From assembly GCA_964019335.1 (NCBI GenBank), contig OZ025654.1, positions 744,001 through 808,000 of the forward strand: a DNA stretch of 64,000 nt, read 5' to 3'. The notes under the pieces are model-generated. The model did no database searches. It was not told the origin of the DNA and saw nothing but the letters and a program-made list of their open reading frames with translations. A program made the translations under genes and the position numbers. This document shows positions 30,513 through 39,762 of this stretch, piece by piece; the first letter of the stretch is position 1; each line of letters begins with the position of its first letter. The stretch is from Diplonema japonicum (lineage: Eukaryota; Euglenozoa; Diplonemea; Diplonemida; Diplonemidae).

Positions 30513-31196
30513 CTAGGAATATCTGTAAAGTAGATGGGTGGCAGTTGGGTCATCATACAGCGTCACTGGCTTGTGGGCGCGGAACGTGGAAGAGAGGGAC
30601 TCGATGGAACCCTGAAGCGAGATACGACCAACACGTGAGGCAACATAGATAACGGTGGAAGCAGGGGTGTAATAGTGCCTGATGGTGTTCGTGAGGGGGA
30701 GGGTGCAGGCTGTTTCGTAGTTGACATCGGCAGCAAGGAGCACATCGATTGTGGAAGCGACTGGAGGGCTGGCAGCAGCAGGGTGGTTCCAATCCAACAC
30801 AGAGGGAACAATATTTTTAAGCAGGGGCAGGTCACTGTTTACCTGTATGACAGCATGCAGCTCCTTGATCGCAGCAGGTGAAAGATCAGTGGCGTAGACA
30901 GCTTTAGCCCCACACAGTGCCGCTGCAATGCTGGGCAGACCAATTCCACATCCTAATTCCAAACATACTTTCCCCCCAACTAGGTCATCCTCCACCCACT
31001 CTGCCATCATTTTGGACGACTCCCAAATATGCACTCGCTGGGTAGGGACCTTAACAGTCAATCCCTTGATCACTACCTTCGACCACCCTTCTCCGTTGTC
31101 TTCACCTTCTTCCTCTTCAAACAGGTCGAACTCCTCATCGCTGCTCACTGACGGGGTTCGTGATCGCGATGTGTTCGGGGCTTGCTCCACAGCCAT
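30513..31196 (-). CDS. METTL21-like (family 16) lysine methyltransferase
   Basis: This 227-residue protein starts at the ATG at 31196; an acceptor-like CTTCAG lies upstream, and the longer open frame is leader. It has an acidic N-terminus with a DEEFDLFEEEE stretch. The seven-strand methyltransferase core follows: motif I LELGCGIGLPS binding S-adenosylmethionine, ATDLS after strand 2, and LLAADVNYE in the place of the family DxxY motif. The preceding W-E-S-x2-M and the spacing match the METTL21/EEF1A-KMT group, which methylate lysines on chaperones and translation factors. The substrate cannot be predicted. It is the first cellular gene of the left cluster, so it may lie closest to the transcription start. 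Confidence 0.85.
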   Translation of the reverse strand: MAVEQAPNTSRSRTPSVSSDEEFDLFEEEEGEDNGEGWSKVVIKGLTVKVPTQRVHIWESSKMMAEWVEDDLVGGKVCLELGCGIGLPSIAAALCGAKAVYATDLSPAAIKELHAVIQVNSDLPLLKNIVPSVLDWNHPAAASPPVASTIDVLLAADVNYETACTLPLTNTIRHYYTPASTVIYVASRVGRISLQGSIESLSSTFRAHKPVTLYDDPTATHLLYRYS

Positions 31197-32064
31197 GTGA
31201 GTGAGGGTATCTGAAGTGTCGGATGAACAGCTGAAAAAGAAACTCAATAACATTTCAGTGTGCATGGTGCTCACTGTGAAGAAAGAGAAAAAACCAATAA
31301 AGAGGAGCAAGCAAAGTAGAGGGGTGAGTTTCAAAACAAGGAAAGGGGCACAATTTTATTCATTGAATTGAACTGTGGCGAGTGAACCACACAAGGGCTG
31401 CACCACCTGGCTGGCCATCTGAAACGTCTCCATACTATCTGTGGCAGCACAGAAGTGTGGCTTAAAAAAAAAAAAAGAAAAGAGGTGGGAAAGAATAATG
31501 ACGTTAGTTGCTTTATAAATCGCCTGGCACACAAGCAACTTTCAGGGCTGACGGCGACCAAGCTGAAAGGACTGAGAGAAGATTACCGGAAAGAAAGGAT
31601 TGGAAGATATAAGTGTCAGCTAGGCACTACGGTGGGTAGCAGGGAACGACCCCAAAAGGGAGCATGACCGAAGCCGAAGGGGAACATGGCTATAGCATTC
31701 TCGCATTCTCTCACAAAAGAAAAAAAAAAGAGACATTTTTCTTTTTTTTTTTTTAAATTCCACCTCCTCTTGGTCTAGCCAGACCGACCCCACCCAGCTG
31801 GGCTGTGTGGAGCCAACGGAAGTGTGTTGAGACGTTCGTGCTTTCGTGTCGGCCTGTGTTATTGTTCTAGCACCTTTGTGACATGGGTATTCTCTTTCCA
31901 CAGTTGGCTAATGGCTTTTTTTTTTTTTTTTTTTTTTTTTTTTTCTCCTTTGGTTGCCAGTCCTCGGGATTCTTTTTTTTTCTTTTTTCTTTTTTTTTTC
32001 TTTCTGGTCCATGCACATGGGGGAAGAGGGTTGTTGGGGTTTATGTTATTTTTTCTTTCTTTCC
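31197..32064. other. Spacer next to mobile-element interval
   Basis: About 0.9 kb with T runs near 31917-31944 and 31972-32000 and mixed sequence between. A 25-codon minus-strand frame (METFQM...) follows a good acceptor near 31440, and a plus-strand frame at 31455-31667 looks partly protein-like. Neither is recognised. Confidence 0.5.
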
Positions 32065-32461
32065 TTTTTTTTTTTTTTTTTTTTTTTTTTCTTTCTATTT
32101 GTTTACACTTGATTTGTTTTCTTCCTGCTGCCTTTTGATTAGCTTGCTAGGTATACGGCTAGTCGGTGGGGGTTAGTCGGTGGGCTCGTCAGGGGGCTTG
32201 TGGGCTTGCCTTGGGGCTTGTAGGTTGTCTATTTGGTGTCCTCGAGGAACCTGATTGCCCTCTTCGGGTCTTTGATGAGGATGTGCTCCAGCGTGTGGAT
32301 GTCATAGTGCTTGTCTCTGGCCGCCTTGGTCGCTGGGCACTCTAGGAGGAGGTGTTGTAGTGTTCTCTGTGTTGTGCCGTCGCATTTTTCGCAGGTGCGT
32401 TGGGTTGTGTACTCCTCTTTGAGCAGGTGGTGATGACCAGTCTTCACCATACTAGTGTCTC
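32065..32461 (-). mobile_element. 5'-truncated LINE 3' end (zinc-knuckle tail, 3' UTR, poly(A))
   Basis: In sense (minus strand), residues encoded at 32461-32229 read like the C-terminus of a non-LTR retrotransposon reverse transcriptase: TCEKCDGTTQRTLQHLLLEC, a C-x2-C...H-x4-C knuckle, then RAIRFLED and a stop. About 140 bases of untranslated sequence and a run of 26 A (T on the plus strand, 32065-32090) follow. Loss of the 5' part, a retained 3' end and a poly(A) tail are the classic signs of target-primed reverse transcription. The frame is continuous with the lectin-gene copy upstream. Confidence 0.7.
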
Positions 32462-33645
32462 TGGCGTACTTACACCTCTCTGGCACCAACGTGAATATGA
32501 GCCTTGAGTACCACAGCGGGATCACTAAGCACAGGCAGCTTCCTACCACCCCTAGAATGGTTTCCCACACGTGATTTTGTTTGTGAATCATCAGTTTTGT
32601 CGAGCAGAACGCGATGCCTTGATACAGGAATACAAACACAAGCATGCCTGCCGCTGGGTGCAGAAGCACACCCCTGCTCGTTGTGATGCTGCAACTCTTC
32701 GCTTTTGCGTAGACAAGCACAGCCACGTAGTGCAGGACGTTGAAGGTGACCACGATGGCCAGGTTGCCCACCACAGCGCCAGACAGCTCGTTACCTGCGA
32801 GCTTGAGTCTAGTTGGATGCAGTACGGTGCTGAGTTTGAAGTGTGCGTCGGGGAGGCATGCACTGTACAGTACCATACCCATCTGCGTGCCGTAAATAGC
32901 AGACGATGGCGAGGTGAACATGCTGGCAGCACCCATAGCTGTCACAATGAAGACTGCCTTTTCGGTTTTGTCAGATGCAGGGAGGTCGAAGGTGGCGTTG
33001 GGCATGGCCTCAGGCTCTGCTTCAACAGGGGAATCAGAGGCCTCGGTTCCTGTGACAGACACCTCTTTTTCCACTGGAACTGAGTACGACAGAGTGCCTG
33101 TAGCAGTTGGTTCAAGATTAGGAGGCAATGTGATAGTAGAAGTGATAGCAGGCAATGTGATAGTGGTAGGCCACGTGGCGGGAGCCAGGGTGATTGCAAC
33201 AGGAGACGGAGACGGCAACATTGAAAACGGGGATATCGAATATGGCAGCAGTGTTGGTAAAGCTGCAAGTGTAGGAGGCGGGGGGGTGGCTGGGGAAACA
33301 GTGGAATGATTGAGGAAGCAAATGTGGGAAGACAACAGCGTTTGCACTGCACCCTGTGGCCACAGGGTACTGGCACAGCACAGGGAGCTTGGTCTGGCAG
33401 TACTCTGAACAGTGCTTGCCCTTCACGCACAAGGTGCCTACTGTGGCACAGGCTGCATAGATGTCTTCAGGCTGCAATGCAGCCCAGAATGGAGTGGCCA
33501 CCCAAGAGTAGCGGGTCATGGGATTGCTAAAACCGATAACACCCTGGGCATGGCCAGTGCTGGAAAGAAGTGCCAACACAGTGACAAGGTCTGAAAGGGT
33601 GGTGATGTGGATGAATGGCACAGCTGAGCTGGGCTGTTTTCTCAG
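32462..33645 (-). pseudogene. Rearranged copy of the lectin membrane-protein gene
   Basis: Bases 32462-33334 match 3843-4715 almost perfectly, and 33335-33645 match 5384-5683. A 668-bp internal deletion sits at an ACA microhomology and shifts the frame. The 5' signal-peptide part and the last membrane segments are missing, and the downstream end is fused in frame to a LINE tail. The 5' block keeps 11 bases that the gene at 3200-6130 lacks, so it preserves an older reading frame at that spot. Substitutions in this block are almost all CpG to CpA/TpG. It is not expected to make a functional protein. Confidence 0.85.
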
Positions 33646-34291
33646 AAAAAAAAATTTGGGGTCAAAAAACTAGTTTGGTGCTGAAGAACAGGCATGAAAA
33701 AGGGTTGAGGGAGGACCAGAATGCTTTTTCTTTCATCCCTCTCTGCTTTTTTTACTTTTCGCTTTTTTCAATGTTTTATTCATACTTTTTTTTTTTTTTA
33801 AAAATAAACCTCTTTTTTTTTAGGCTGGCCAGACCATTCTCTCTTCTTTCTTTTTCCCTCCTCCCAACCAGGGGTGTGTGGGGGTGGGTGGGGGAAAGGG
33901 AAAACAGAAATCAACTAAAGTAATTCTCAATTACTCAGGGTGTGAAAAAATGTGAGAAGACAAGAAAAAAAAGAAGGAAAAAAAAAAAAAGGTAAACACA
34001 TCATGCATATCAAAAAAAAATCAAGGATTTTTTTCTCTTTTTTTTTTCCCCACTTAAAAAAAAAAAAAAAAAAAAAAAAAGGGAGGTTGAAACCCAACTC
34101 ACAGCCTTCACATGGCACCTCCTGTAAGTAAGCTTTGGCTGAAACTAATGTGAGCATGGTAAACAAAAACAAAAAATACACAAGGGTGAGAGGGTAGGTT
34201 TTAAATGATGAGAAGAGTTAACAGAGGAAGCCAAAGAGAGCAGTAGTGAAAAAGTGAATTGACAAGGGGGGGAAAGAGGGAGGAGAAGCAG
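33646..34291. repeat. Repeat-derived mosaic sequence
   Basis: Bases 33786-33911 copy the inner part of the inverted-repeat arm at 37200 (same orientation). Bases about 33680-33785 are inverted relative to 35785-35897, and the phrase TAATTCTCAATTACTCAGG near 33920 is inverted at 35912-35936. A minus-strand frame near 34181 starts with a signal-peptide-like MYFLFLFTMLTLVSA but runs into a homopolymer. No gene is supported. Confidence 0.6.
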
Positions 34292-34608
34292 ATGAGGAAA
34301 AGGGGAAAGAAAAAAAAAAGGAAAGGAGAAGAGGTAAAAAACCCACTTCTATTTTTTGGCAAATACTTGTAGATAAAGGACCCACAATTTTGTGGTATGA
34401 GTACTCACCCCCCCTCCCCAAAAGGTGAGAAAGCACCCATTAAAAACTAGCAAGCTATGATTTGCTTGTGTTCTTCTTTTTTTTGACTCTTTGATTTCTG
34501 TTTTCCCTTTCCCCCACCCACCCCCCTGGCTGGGAGGAGGGAAAAAGAAAAAAGAGAGAATGGTCTGGCCAGCCTAAAAAAAAAGAGGTTTATTTAAAAA
34601 AAAAAAAA
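34292..34608 (+). repeat. 317-bp inverted repeat, left arm
   Basis: The sequence is nearly identical, in reverse complement, to 37200-37516. It includes a purine-rich outer end and an inner end GGTCTGGCCAGCC followed by A runs. The pair flanks 2.6 kb containing the gag-like ORF, an array of about 200-bp repeats and LINE fragments. Confidence 0.8.
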
Positions 34609-34680
34609 CACAAGGAGGCTCATGGTTCCTGGGGTTGATCAACATGTGGTGCTGAACATCATCCATGGACAGCTGAGGAC

Positions 34681-34833
34681 ATCCCAAGTCACTGTGGTAT
34701 TGCAGGGAATGAAGTGGCTGACAGGCTGGCAGCAGCGGGTGTGAAGGAACAACAGAGGCAGCCAGTGAGCCTTGGAGCAGCGAAAAACAAGCAAATACAA
34801 CATTTGATGTGGAAAGCAGAAACAACAGCTTGG
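34681..34833 (+). mobile_element. LINE RNase H fragment
   Basis: The plus-strand frame reads IPSHCGIAGNEVADRLAAAG and continues about 30 residues. This is the C-terminal signature of RNase H domains in non-LTR retrotransposons (usually WVPSHxGIxGNExAD). It is only about 50 codons long and stops exactly where the gag-like ORF similarity begins (34830), so one element has cut into the other. The antisense of this fragment supplies the spurious C-terminus of the ORF at 34689-35702. Confidence 0.75.
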
Positions 34834-35702
34834 GGTGGTCCACAAGAGGACTGGAGAGGTATTGGCACTGGTACATGCTGTTGAGGGATCGAAGGTGCCA
34901 TGTTCCACAGGACTTCTGCAAGGTGCTGGTGGTCCTCCTGCCTTGTCTGCTCCAGCCACTGCTCCAACTGCTGTGTCCTCTGCTCCATTACGGTGATGGC
35001 TGCCTGCACCTGGCCTTCCAGCCCACCTCCTGCCTGAGCTATGCAGTACACCTCCTCCTGTGTCTGCTGTGTCCCCTCCTTTGCAAGCCGGTGTGCCTGC
35101 TGGGCCTCTGCTCCTGCCTGCTCAACCCTCCTGAGGGTGAGGGAGTGCTCTCCCTCTAGCACCTGCAGCCTTGAGATAGCCTCAGAGAGGCATCCTTCCA
35201 GGCCTGCCTTTGTTGCAGCAGACCCACCCTTCTCATCCACAATCATCTTGGCAATCTCCCTTGCCTCTGCCTGTGCAGCCTCAAACAGGTGCTGCTGCTG
35301 CCTTGCCTTTGCTGCCAGCTCCAAGCTGTGGCCACACACCTCGTCCACCTCTCCTCTGACACCGTTGAGGACAGAGGCCATCCTCTGCTGGTGCTGCCTC
35401 TGCTCCTCCAGGCCAGATGTGAGGTCTTCCACATCTTCCTGGACATTGGTTGTGCGTCCCTGGTCCTTCCTTCCCCTCTTGGGTGTGCCTGTGCGTGTCC
35501 TTATTGCAGGTAGGAGGGGTGTCACCTCCACCACCTGCTCTGCAAAATGGGCAAAGGCATTTACTTCACCTGTTCCTTCCTCAGCCAGATAGGCACCTGC
35601 ATCATTGACACCCACTGTGCCAACTACGTGCTCTTCAGCACCGTCTGGTCCCCTCAAGTGCACCTGCACCCTCTGCCCATTCAACGCTTCGTACTGCAAC
35701 AT
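34830..35702 (-). CDS. Gag-like coiled-coil ORF of a repeat family, 3' truncated
   Basis: From the ATG at 35702 the frame encodes a short strand-rich start (QRVQVHLRGPDGAEEH), a basic TPKRGRKDQ segment and a long coiled coil rich in Q, E and A. The genuine sequence ends at 34830, where RNase H debris takes over, although the frame stays open to 34689. Bases 34830-35434 are repeated without any difference I can see at 37896-38500, and a scrambled copy lies at 40081-40395. Multi-copy state and association with LINE pieces suggest an ORF1/gag-like protein or a recently duplicated host gene. An acceptor-like TTCTGGCAG lies about 40 bases before the ATG. Confidence 0.6.
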
Positions 35703-36139
35703 TTTCCTGAGCAAACAGGGGATTTCGGACAGATCACTGCCAGAAAAACCACAAAAAAGGATCAATGAATATAAGAGTATAAAAGTATGAATAAAGCATT
35801 GAAAAAAAAAAAGCGAAAAGTAAAAAAAAGCAGAGAGGGATGAAAGAAAAAGCTTTCTGGTCCTCCCTTGACCCTTTCTCACACCTGTTCTTCACACGTC
35901 CCAGGTGGTACTCCCTGAGTAATTGAGAATTACTTTAGCAATATCAGCCTTGGTAAGGGCACTACTGGGGGGAATTTTTTTTTTTTTTGCAAAAAAATAA
36001 AAAAAAAGTCCATTTTGAGGGTGCCTGACTTTAACAACACAAGGGTATAAACATCTTGGGGCCTTACTCAACAGACAGTTTAAGCTATCTCTTTCTTGAA
36101 GTATTTTTTTCCAAGATATACAAAAAAGAAGTTTCCCTA
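35703..36139. other. Leader and spacer of the gag-like ORF
   Basis: This stretch contains the splice-acceptor-like leader, sequence inverted relative to 33680-33785, and A/T-rich DNA with runs of T and A near 35977-36008. No gene is seen. Confidence 0.5.
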
Positions 36140-36760
36140 CAAAATACCAACCTAGTTTTTAGTAACAGGTTAAAAATAGGTTACCAACTACCTTCACGAA
36201 CTTGTGGTTGAAAGCATGTGAAAAGAGCTTAGAGAAGATGAAGTATTCTATAACTAGGTTATAGAGTCAGTTTACTATGGTTTACCAGAAAGCTTTATGA
36301 ATTTGTGGATAAAACCATGTGGAAAGAGTTGGGGGAATACCAACCTAGTTTTTAGTAACAGGTTAAAAAATAGGAAGTAGTTGTCTTGTCAAAATCATGG
36401 TTGAAAGCATGTGAAAAGAGCTAAGAGAAGATGAAGTATTCTATAACTAGGTAAAAGAGTCAGTTTACTATGGGTTACCAGCTAGCTTCACAAACTTGTG
36501 GTTGAAAGCATGTGGAAAGAGTTGGGGGATGATTTTCCTATGGAATACCAACCTAGTTTTTAGTAACAGGTTAAAAATAGGTTACCAACTACCTTCTTGA
36601 ACTTGTGGTTGAAAGCATGTGAAAAGAGCTTAGAGAAGATGAAGTATTCTATAACTAGGTTATAGAGTCAGTTTACTATGGGTTACCAGATAGCTTCATG
36701 AACTTGTGGATAAAACCATGTAGAAAGAGTCTGAGGATGATTTTCCCTATGGAATACCAT
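36140..36760 (+). repeat. Tandem array of about 200-bp AT-rich units
   Basis: The phrase ATACCAACCTAGTTTTTAGT starts at about 36146, 36338 and 36546, and a degenerate ATACCATCTTTTA occurs near 36752. The period is therefore roughly 190-210 bp. Each unit also holds GTATTCTATAACTAGGT and a variable CTTCACGAACTTGTGG. CpG in the last phrase is kept in one unit and is TpG or CpA in the others. It is non-coding. Confidence 0.8.
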
Positions 36761-36776
36761 CTTTTAATATCTCTCC

Positions 36777-37199
36777 ATGATGGCAGCTGAGCTAGCAGAT
36801 GGGAGGGACTCCTACGATGCCATGCCAGAAGGAGCCAACCTGGACACGAACATGTGGTGGAGGTCACTCTTGGGCAACCCAGTGGTGGCATACCAACTGA
36901 GGAGGCTGATTGCAGGAGTGGTGTTTACAGTCTACCCAGGAGTGTGGGGCATGGCACAGGAACCAAACAACCCACTGCAGCACCTCTGCAACGTGTGTGA
37001 GGAATGGTTTGGCAGCTACACGGAGGTGCTGGAACACGCCCTCTGGTGATGCAAGCCAGGTGTCACAGTGTGGAGCAAGATGGAGTATGCAAACCTGGAC
37101 CTGGCAGCTATGCCAAAGGTGACGAGGCTCCATGGGGTGGTGCCCAGAGGCTGCCAAGACAAGCCAAGGGCCTTACTGGTGCAGAAGTACCTGCTGGAG
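36777..37199 (+). mobile_element. Possible LINE C-terminal zinc-knuckle fragment, with in-frame TGA
   Basis: The plus-strand frame encodes 90 residues ending HLCNVCEEWFGSYTEVLEHALW, then TGA, and then continues CKPGVTVWSKMEYAN... to 37199. The C-x2-C...H pattern followed by C beyond the stop resembles the zinc knuckle at the end of non-LTR reverse transcriptases. It lies directly inside the right inverted-repeat arm. A decayed retroelement tail is the likeliest reading; the family is uncertain. Confidence 0.45.
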
Positions 37200-37516
37200 G
37201 TTTTTTTTTTTTAAATAAACCTCTTTTTTTTTAGGCTGGCCAGACCATTCTCTCTTTTTTCTTTTTCCCTCCTCCCAGCCAGGGGGGTGGGTGGGGGAAA
37301 GGGAAAACAGAAATCAAAGAGTCAAAAAAAAGAAGAACACAAGCAAATCATAGCTTGCTAGTTTTTAATGGGTGCTTTCTCACCTTTTGGGGAGGGGGGG
37401 TGAGTACTCATACCACAAAATTGTGGGTCCTTTATCTACAAGTATTTGCCAAAAAATAGAAGTGGGTTTTTTACCTCTTCTCCTTTCCTTTTTTTTTTCT
37501 TTCCCCTTTTCCTCAT
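37200..37516 (-). repeat. 317-bp inverted repeat, right arm
   Basis: Reverse complement of 34292-34608 with very few differences. The outer boundary is at CCTCAT (37511-37516). A partial third copy of the inner 126 bp lies at 33786-33911. Confidence 0.8.
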
Positions 37517-37895
37517 AAAACACTGATAAACGCAAATGATAGAGGGAGGTAGGTGGGAGGGACACTTGTGAGGGGTTCCAATTAAAGGAGTGAGCAACAC
37601 CTGGTCTGCCTTGGCAGTGCCTAAGTGTTGATGTTGGGTGGTACTCAAGCTTGGATCTGCAGTGTAGGGTTATTCCATGCTTTGGGATTGGCTTGGAGGG
37701 CTTGTTCCCTACCCCCATGTCACTCTTGCATGTTTCTTTTCCCTTTCGTTTTTTTTTTTTTTTTTTTTTAAAGAAATGTCGATGATTAATTATGATGGGG
37801 GGTAGGTAGATTAGATGAGAAAAAAAATAAGAAACCCCCCCCCCTCATGGAGAAAGTGCACCTTGCTGGTGCTGCTGAGGAAACTTGTAGGTGTG
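37517..37895. other. Spacer between repeat arm and second gag-like copy
   Basis: Unique-looking sequence with a T run near 37751-37768. A minus-strand frame crosses it but has no recognisable content. Confidence 0.5.
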
Positions 37896-38500
37896 TTGGG
37901 GTGGTCCACAAGAGGACTGGAGAGGTATTGGCACTGGTACATGCTGTTGAGGGATCGAAGGTGCCATGTTCCACAGGACTTCTGCAAGGTGCTGGTGGTC
38001 CTCCTGCCTTGTCTGCTCCAGCCACTGCTCCAACTGCTGTGTCCTCTGCTCCATTACGGTGATGGCTGCCTGCACCTGGCCTTCCAGCCCACCTCCTGCC
38101 TGAGCTATGCAGTACACCTCCTCCTGTGTCTGCTGTGTCCCCTCCTTTGCAAGCCGGTGTGCCTGCTGGGCCTCTGCTCCTGCCTGCTCAACCCTCCTGA
38201 GGGTGAGGGAGTGCTCTCCCTCTAGCACCTGCAGCCTTGAGATAGCCTCAGAGAGGCATCCTTCCAGGCCTGCCTTTGTTGCAGCAGACCCACCCTTCTC
38301 ATCCACAATCATCTTGGCAATCTCCCTTGCCTCTGCCTGTGCAGCCTCAAACAGGTGCTGCTGCTGCCTTGCCTTTGCTGCCAGCTCCAAGCTGTGGCCA
38401 CACACCTCGTCCACCTCTCCTCTGACACCGTTGAGGACAGAGGCCATCCTCTGCTGGTGCTGCCTCTGCTCCTCCAGGCCAGATGTGAGGTCTTCCACAT
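37896..38500 (-). pseudogene. Second copy of the gag-like coiled coil (605 bp)
   Basis: It is colinear with 34830-35434 at a constant offset of 3066 bases, with no substitution or indel that I can find. The 5' part of the ORF, with its start codon and leader, is absent. The frame instead runs into unrelated sequence upstream (to 38570) and ends 17 residues past the shared part. The identity implies a very recent duplication or gene conversion. Confidence 0.85.
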
Positions 38501-39001
38501 TCCTTTGCTTTGAACTACTTTGCTTGGGATAATCCTGTGGTGAGCTGTGGCAGACAGGAGGCCTTCTCACTTCACTCTGTGTACTGCTTGCTTTTCAATA
38601 CGTTCTTTACCGGTTCACACTGCCCACAGTGCATGCTCCGTTATGCTGGTCATCGTCTGGGATCGGTGGTTGCAAACGTCACACTAGTGCTGGTTTCCAC
38701 ACCAGGCCATCCGTTTCCCGTGTGACCACGAAGCACACCAGGCGGTGGACGCCCGTGTGCAAGCCGGTCACAACGTGCATGGTGATGATGGACACAGCAG
38801 CGTGCAAGAGCGATGTGAACTGTGCCTGGGACTGCAGGTACCCTTAAATGACACACCACAGGTACCCTTAAATGTCTCTTTTCTTTTTCTTTTTTTCTTT
38901 TTTTTTATTTAACTCCACCAGAATTTTCATGGGTGGGAGTGAAAATAAGAATTCACTTTATTTCACTCCTGACTTTATTTTCACACTCCGGCTTCTAAAA
39001 G
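38501..39001. other. Unrecognised sequence
   Basis: Several short open frames occur on both strands, with Cys/His patterns (for example GSHCPQCMLRY on the plus strand), but no family is recognised. A 16-bp direct repeat CAGGTACCCTTAAATG occurs at about 38836 and 38858. Confidence 0.4.
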
Positions 39002-39074
39002 AAATTAGGCCCAGGAGTGAAAAAATTCTGATAGCGTTAAAATAGAAATATTATTTCACTCCTGGGCCTAATTT
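39002..39074. repeat. Perfect 21-bp palindrome with 31-nt loop
   Basis: The arm AAATTAGGCCCAGGAGTGAAA (21 bases, 39002-39022) is perfectly complementary to 39054-39074. Part of the arm (TTTCACTCCTG) also occurs directly repeated near 38961. It could be a terminal inverted repeat relic or a cruciform/hairpin site in the strand-switch region. Confidence 0.8.
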
Positions 39075-39115
39075 AAGCAAAACCCTCCAAAAATTCCTAC
39101 CAAGGTTCCTTTGGG

Positions 39116-39601
39116 ATGGGCAAGAACCCGACTGCACAAGAGGACGCAGCAGGGTTCACCCCCTTCCAAGAGTCATACGAAAAGGAGTGGGCACACTTTT
39201 GTGTGTTTCATAATTATAGGAAGGAAAAGAAGGGCCCGTCCGAAAGAGGAGGATTCTATTCTCTATTTCAGCGACATGAACAAGCAAGGCCTGCTGCCAG
39301 TTCAGTCTGGGCGGCTTATTCAAGGCTAAACTCGGTTGTGAAGAGGAATTACAACAAGCAGTTGCAAGACCACCTCCGACTAAAGGTCCCCCTCAAGAGG
39401 TTCCAAGAAGGCGAGTCAACAAAAAAGGCGAACATCTTACCCAAGAGCAAATGACAGAATTCTTTAGCGAGGTATGGCATCGTCTGCCACGCTTATGCAG
39501 CGTTGATGTTTGCAGGAAACATGTGCACTACCGAGGCACATATCCGACACCTGTTGTAATTGGTACCACCTGTACCTCCCACCCACTCAAATTTTGCTGT
39601 C
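39116..39601 (+). mobile_element. Crypton-like tyrosine recombinase N-terminal fragment, frameshifted
   Basis: The frame from 39116 encodes 112 residues. The part SSVWAAYSRLNSVVKRNYN...LQDHLRLKVPLKRF resembles the SAM-like core-binding domain of Crypton/KIAA1958-type tyrosine recombinases (W-S-x-Y-S-x-L-N ... P-R-L-x2-L-L-K). After a one-base shift near 39415 another frame continues KKGEHLTQEQMTEFF, which fits the next conserved segment. No catalytic domain follows, so it is a dead fragment. The assignment rests on pattern recognition only. Confidence 0.5.
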
Positions 39602-39618
39602 ATTAAATAAAATATTGT

Positions 39619-39762
39619 ATTTGTGAATAACAGATTGATGATTTCACTTGTGGTGGCAGTTTTGACTCGTTAAACGTTATAACACTCGCTTCGCTCGTGA
39701 TATAACCGTCAAAACCACTGCCACCACACATGAAATCATAGGATCTTATATTCACTAAATAA
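39619..39762. repeat. Imperfect 144-bp palindrome
   Basis: The left side TGATTTCACTTGTGGTGGCAG (39639 onward) pairs with the right side around 39708-39738, and outer segments TATTTGTGAAT and ATTCACTAAATA extend the symmetry. The centre contains ACTCGCTTCGCTCG, and a similar CACTCGCTTCGCTC occurs at 44168-44182. It probably marks a transposon terminus next to the recombinase fragment. Confidence 0.65.

Noticed and set aside
31356-31450. 25-codon minus-strand ORF after a good splice acceptor
   Set aside because: Too short and without homology to support; it may be an upstream ORF in the methyltransferase leader.
33927-34181. Minus-strand ORF beginning with a signal-peptide-like stretch
   Set aside because: It enters an A/T homopolymer after 33 residues and lies in repeat mosaic; no downstream exon could be joined.
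36777-37199. UGA read-through in the LINE-like fragment as evidence of a recoded stop
   Set aside because: Other genes in the window end in TGA, and the fragment is decayed, so a mutation is the simpler explanation.
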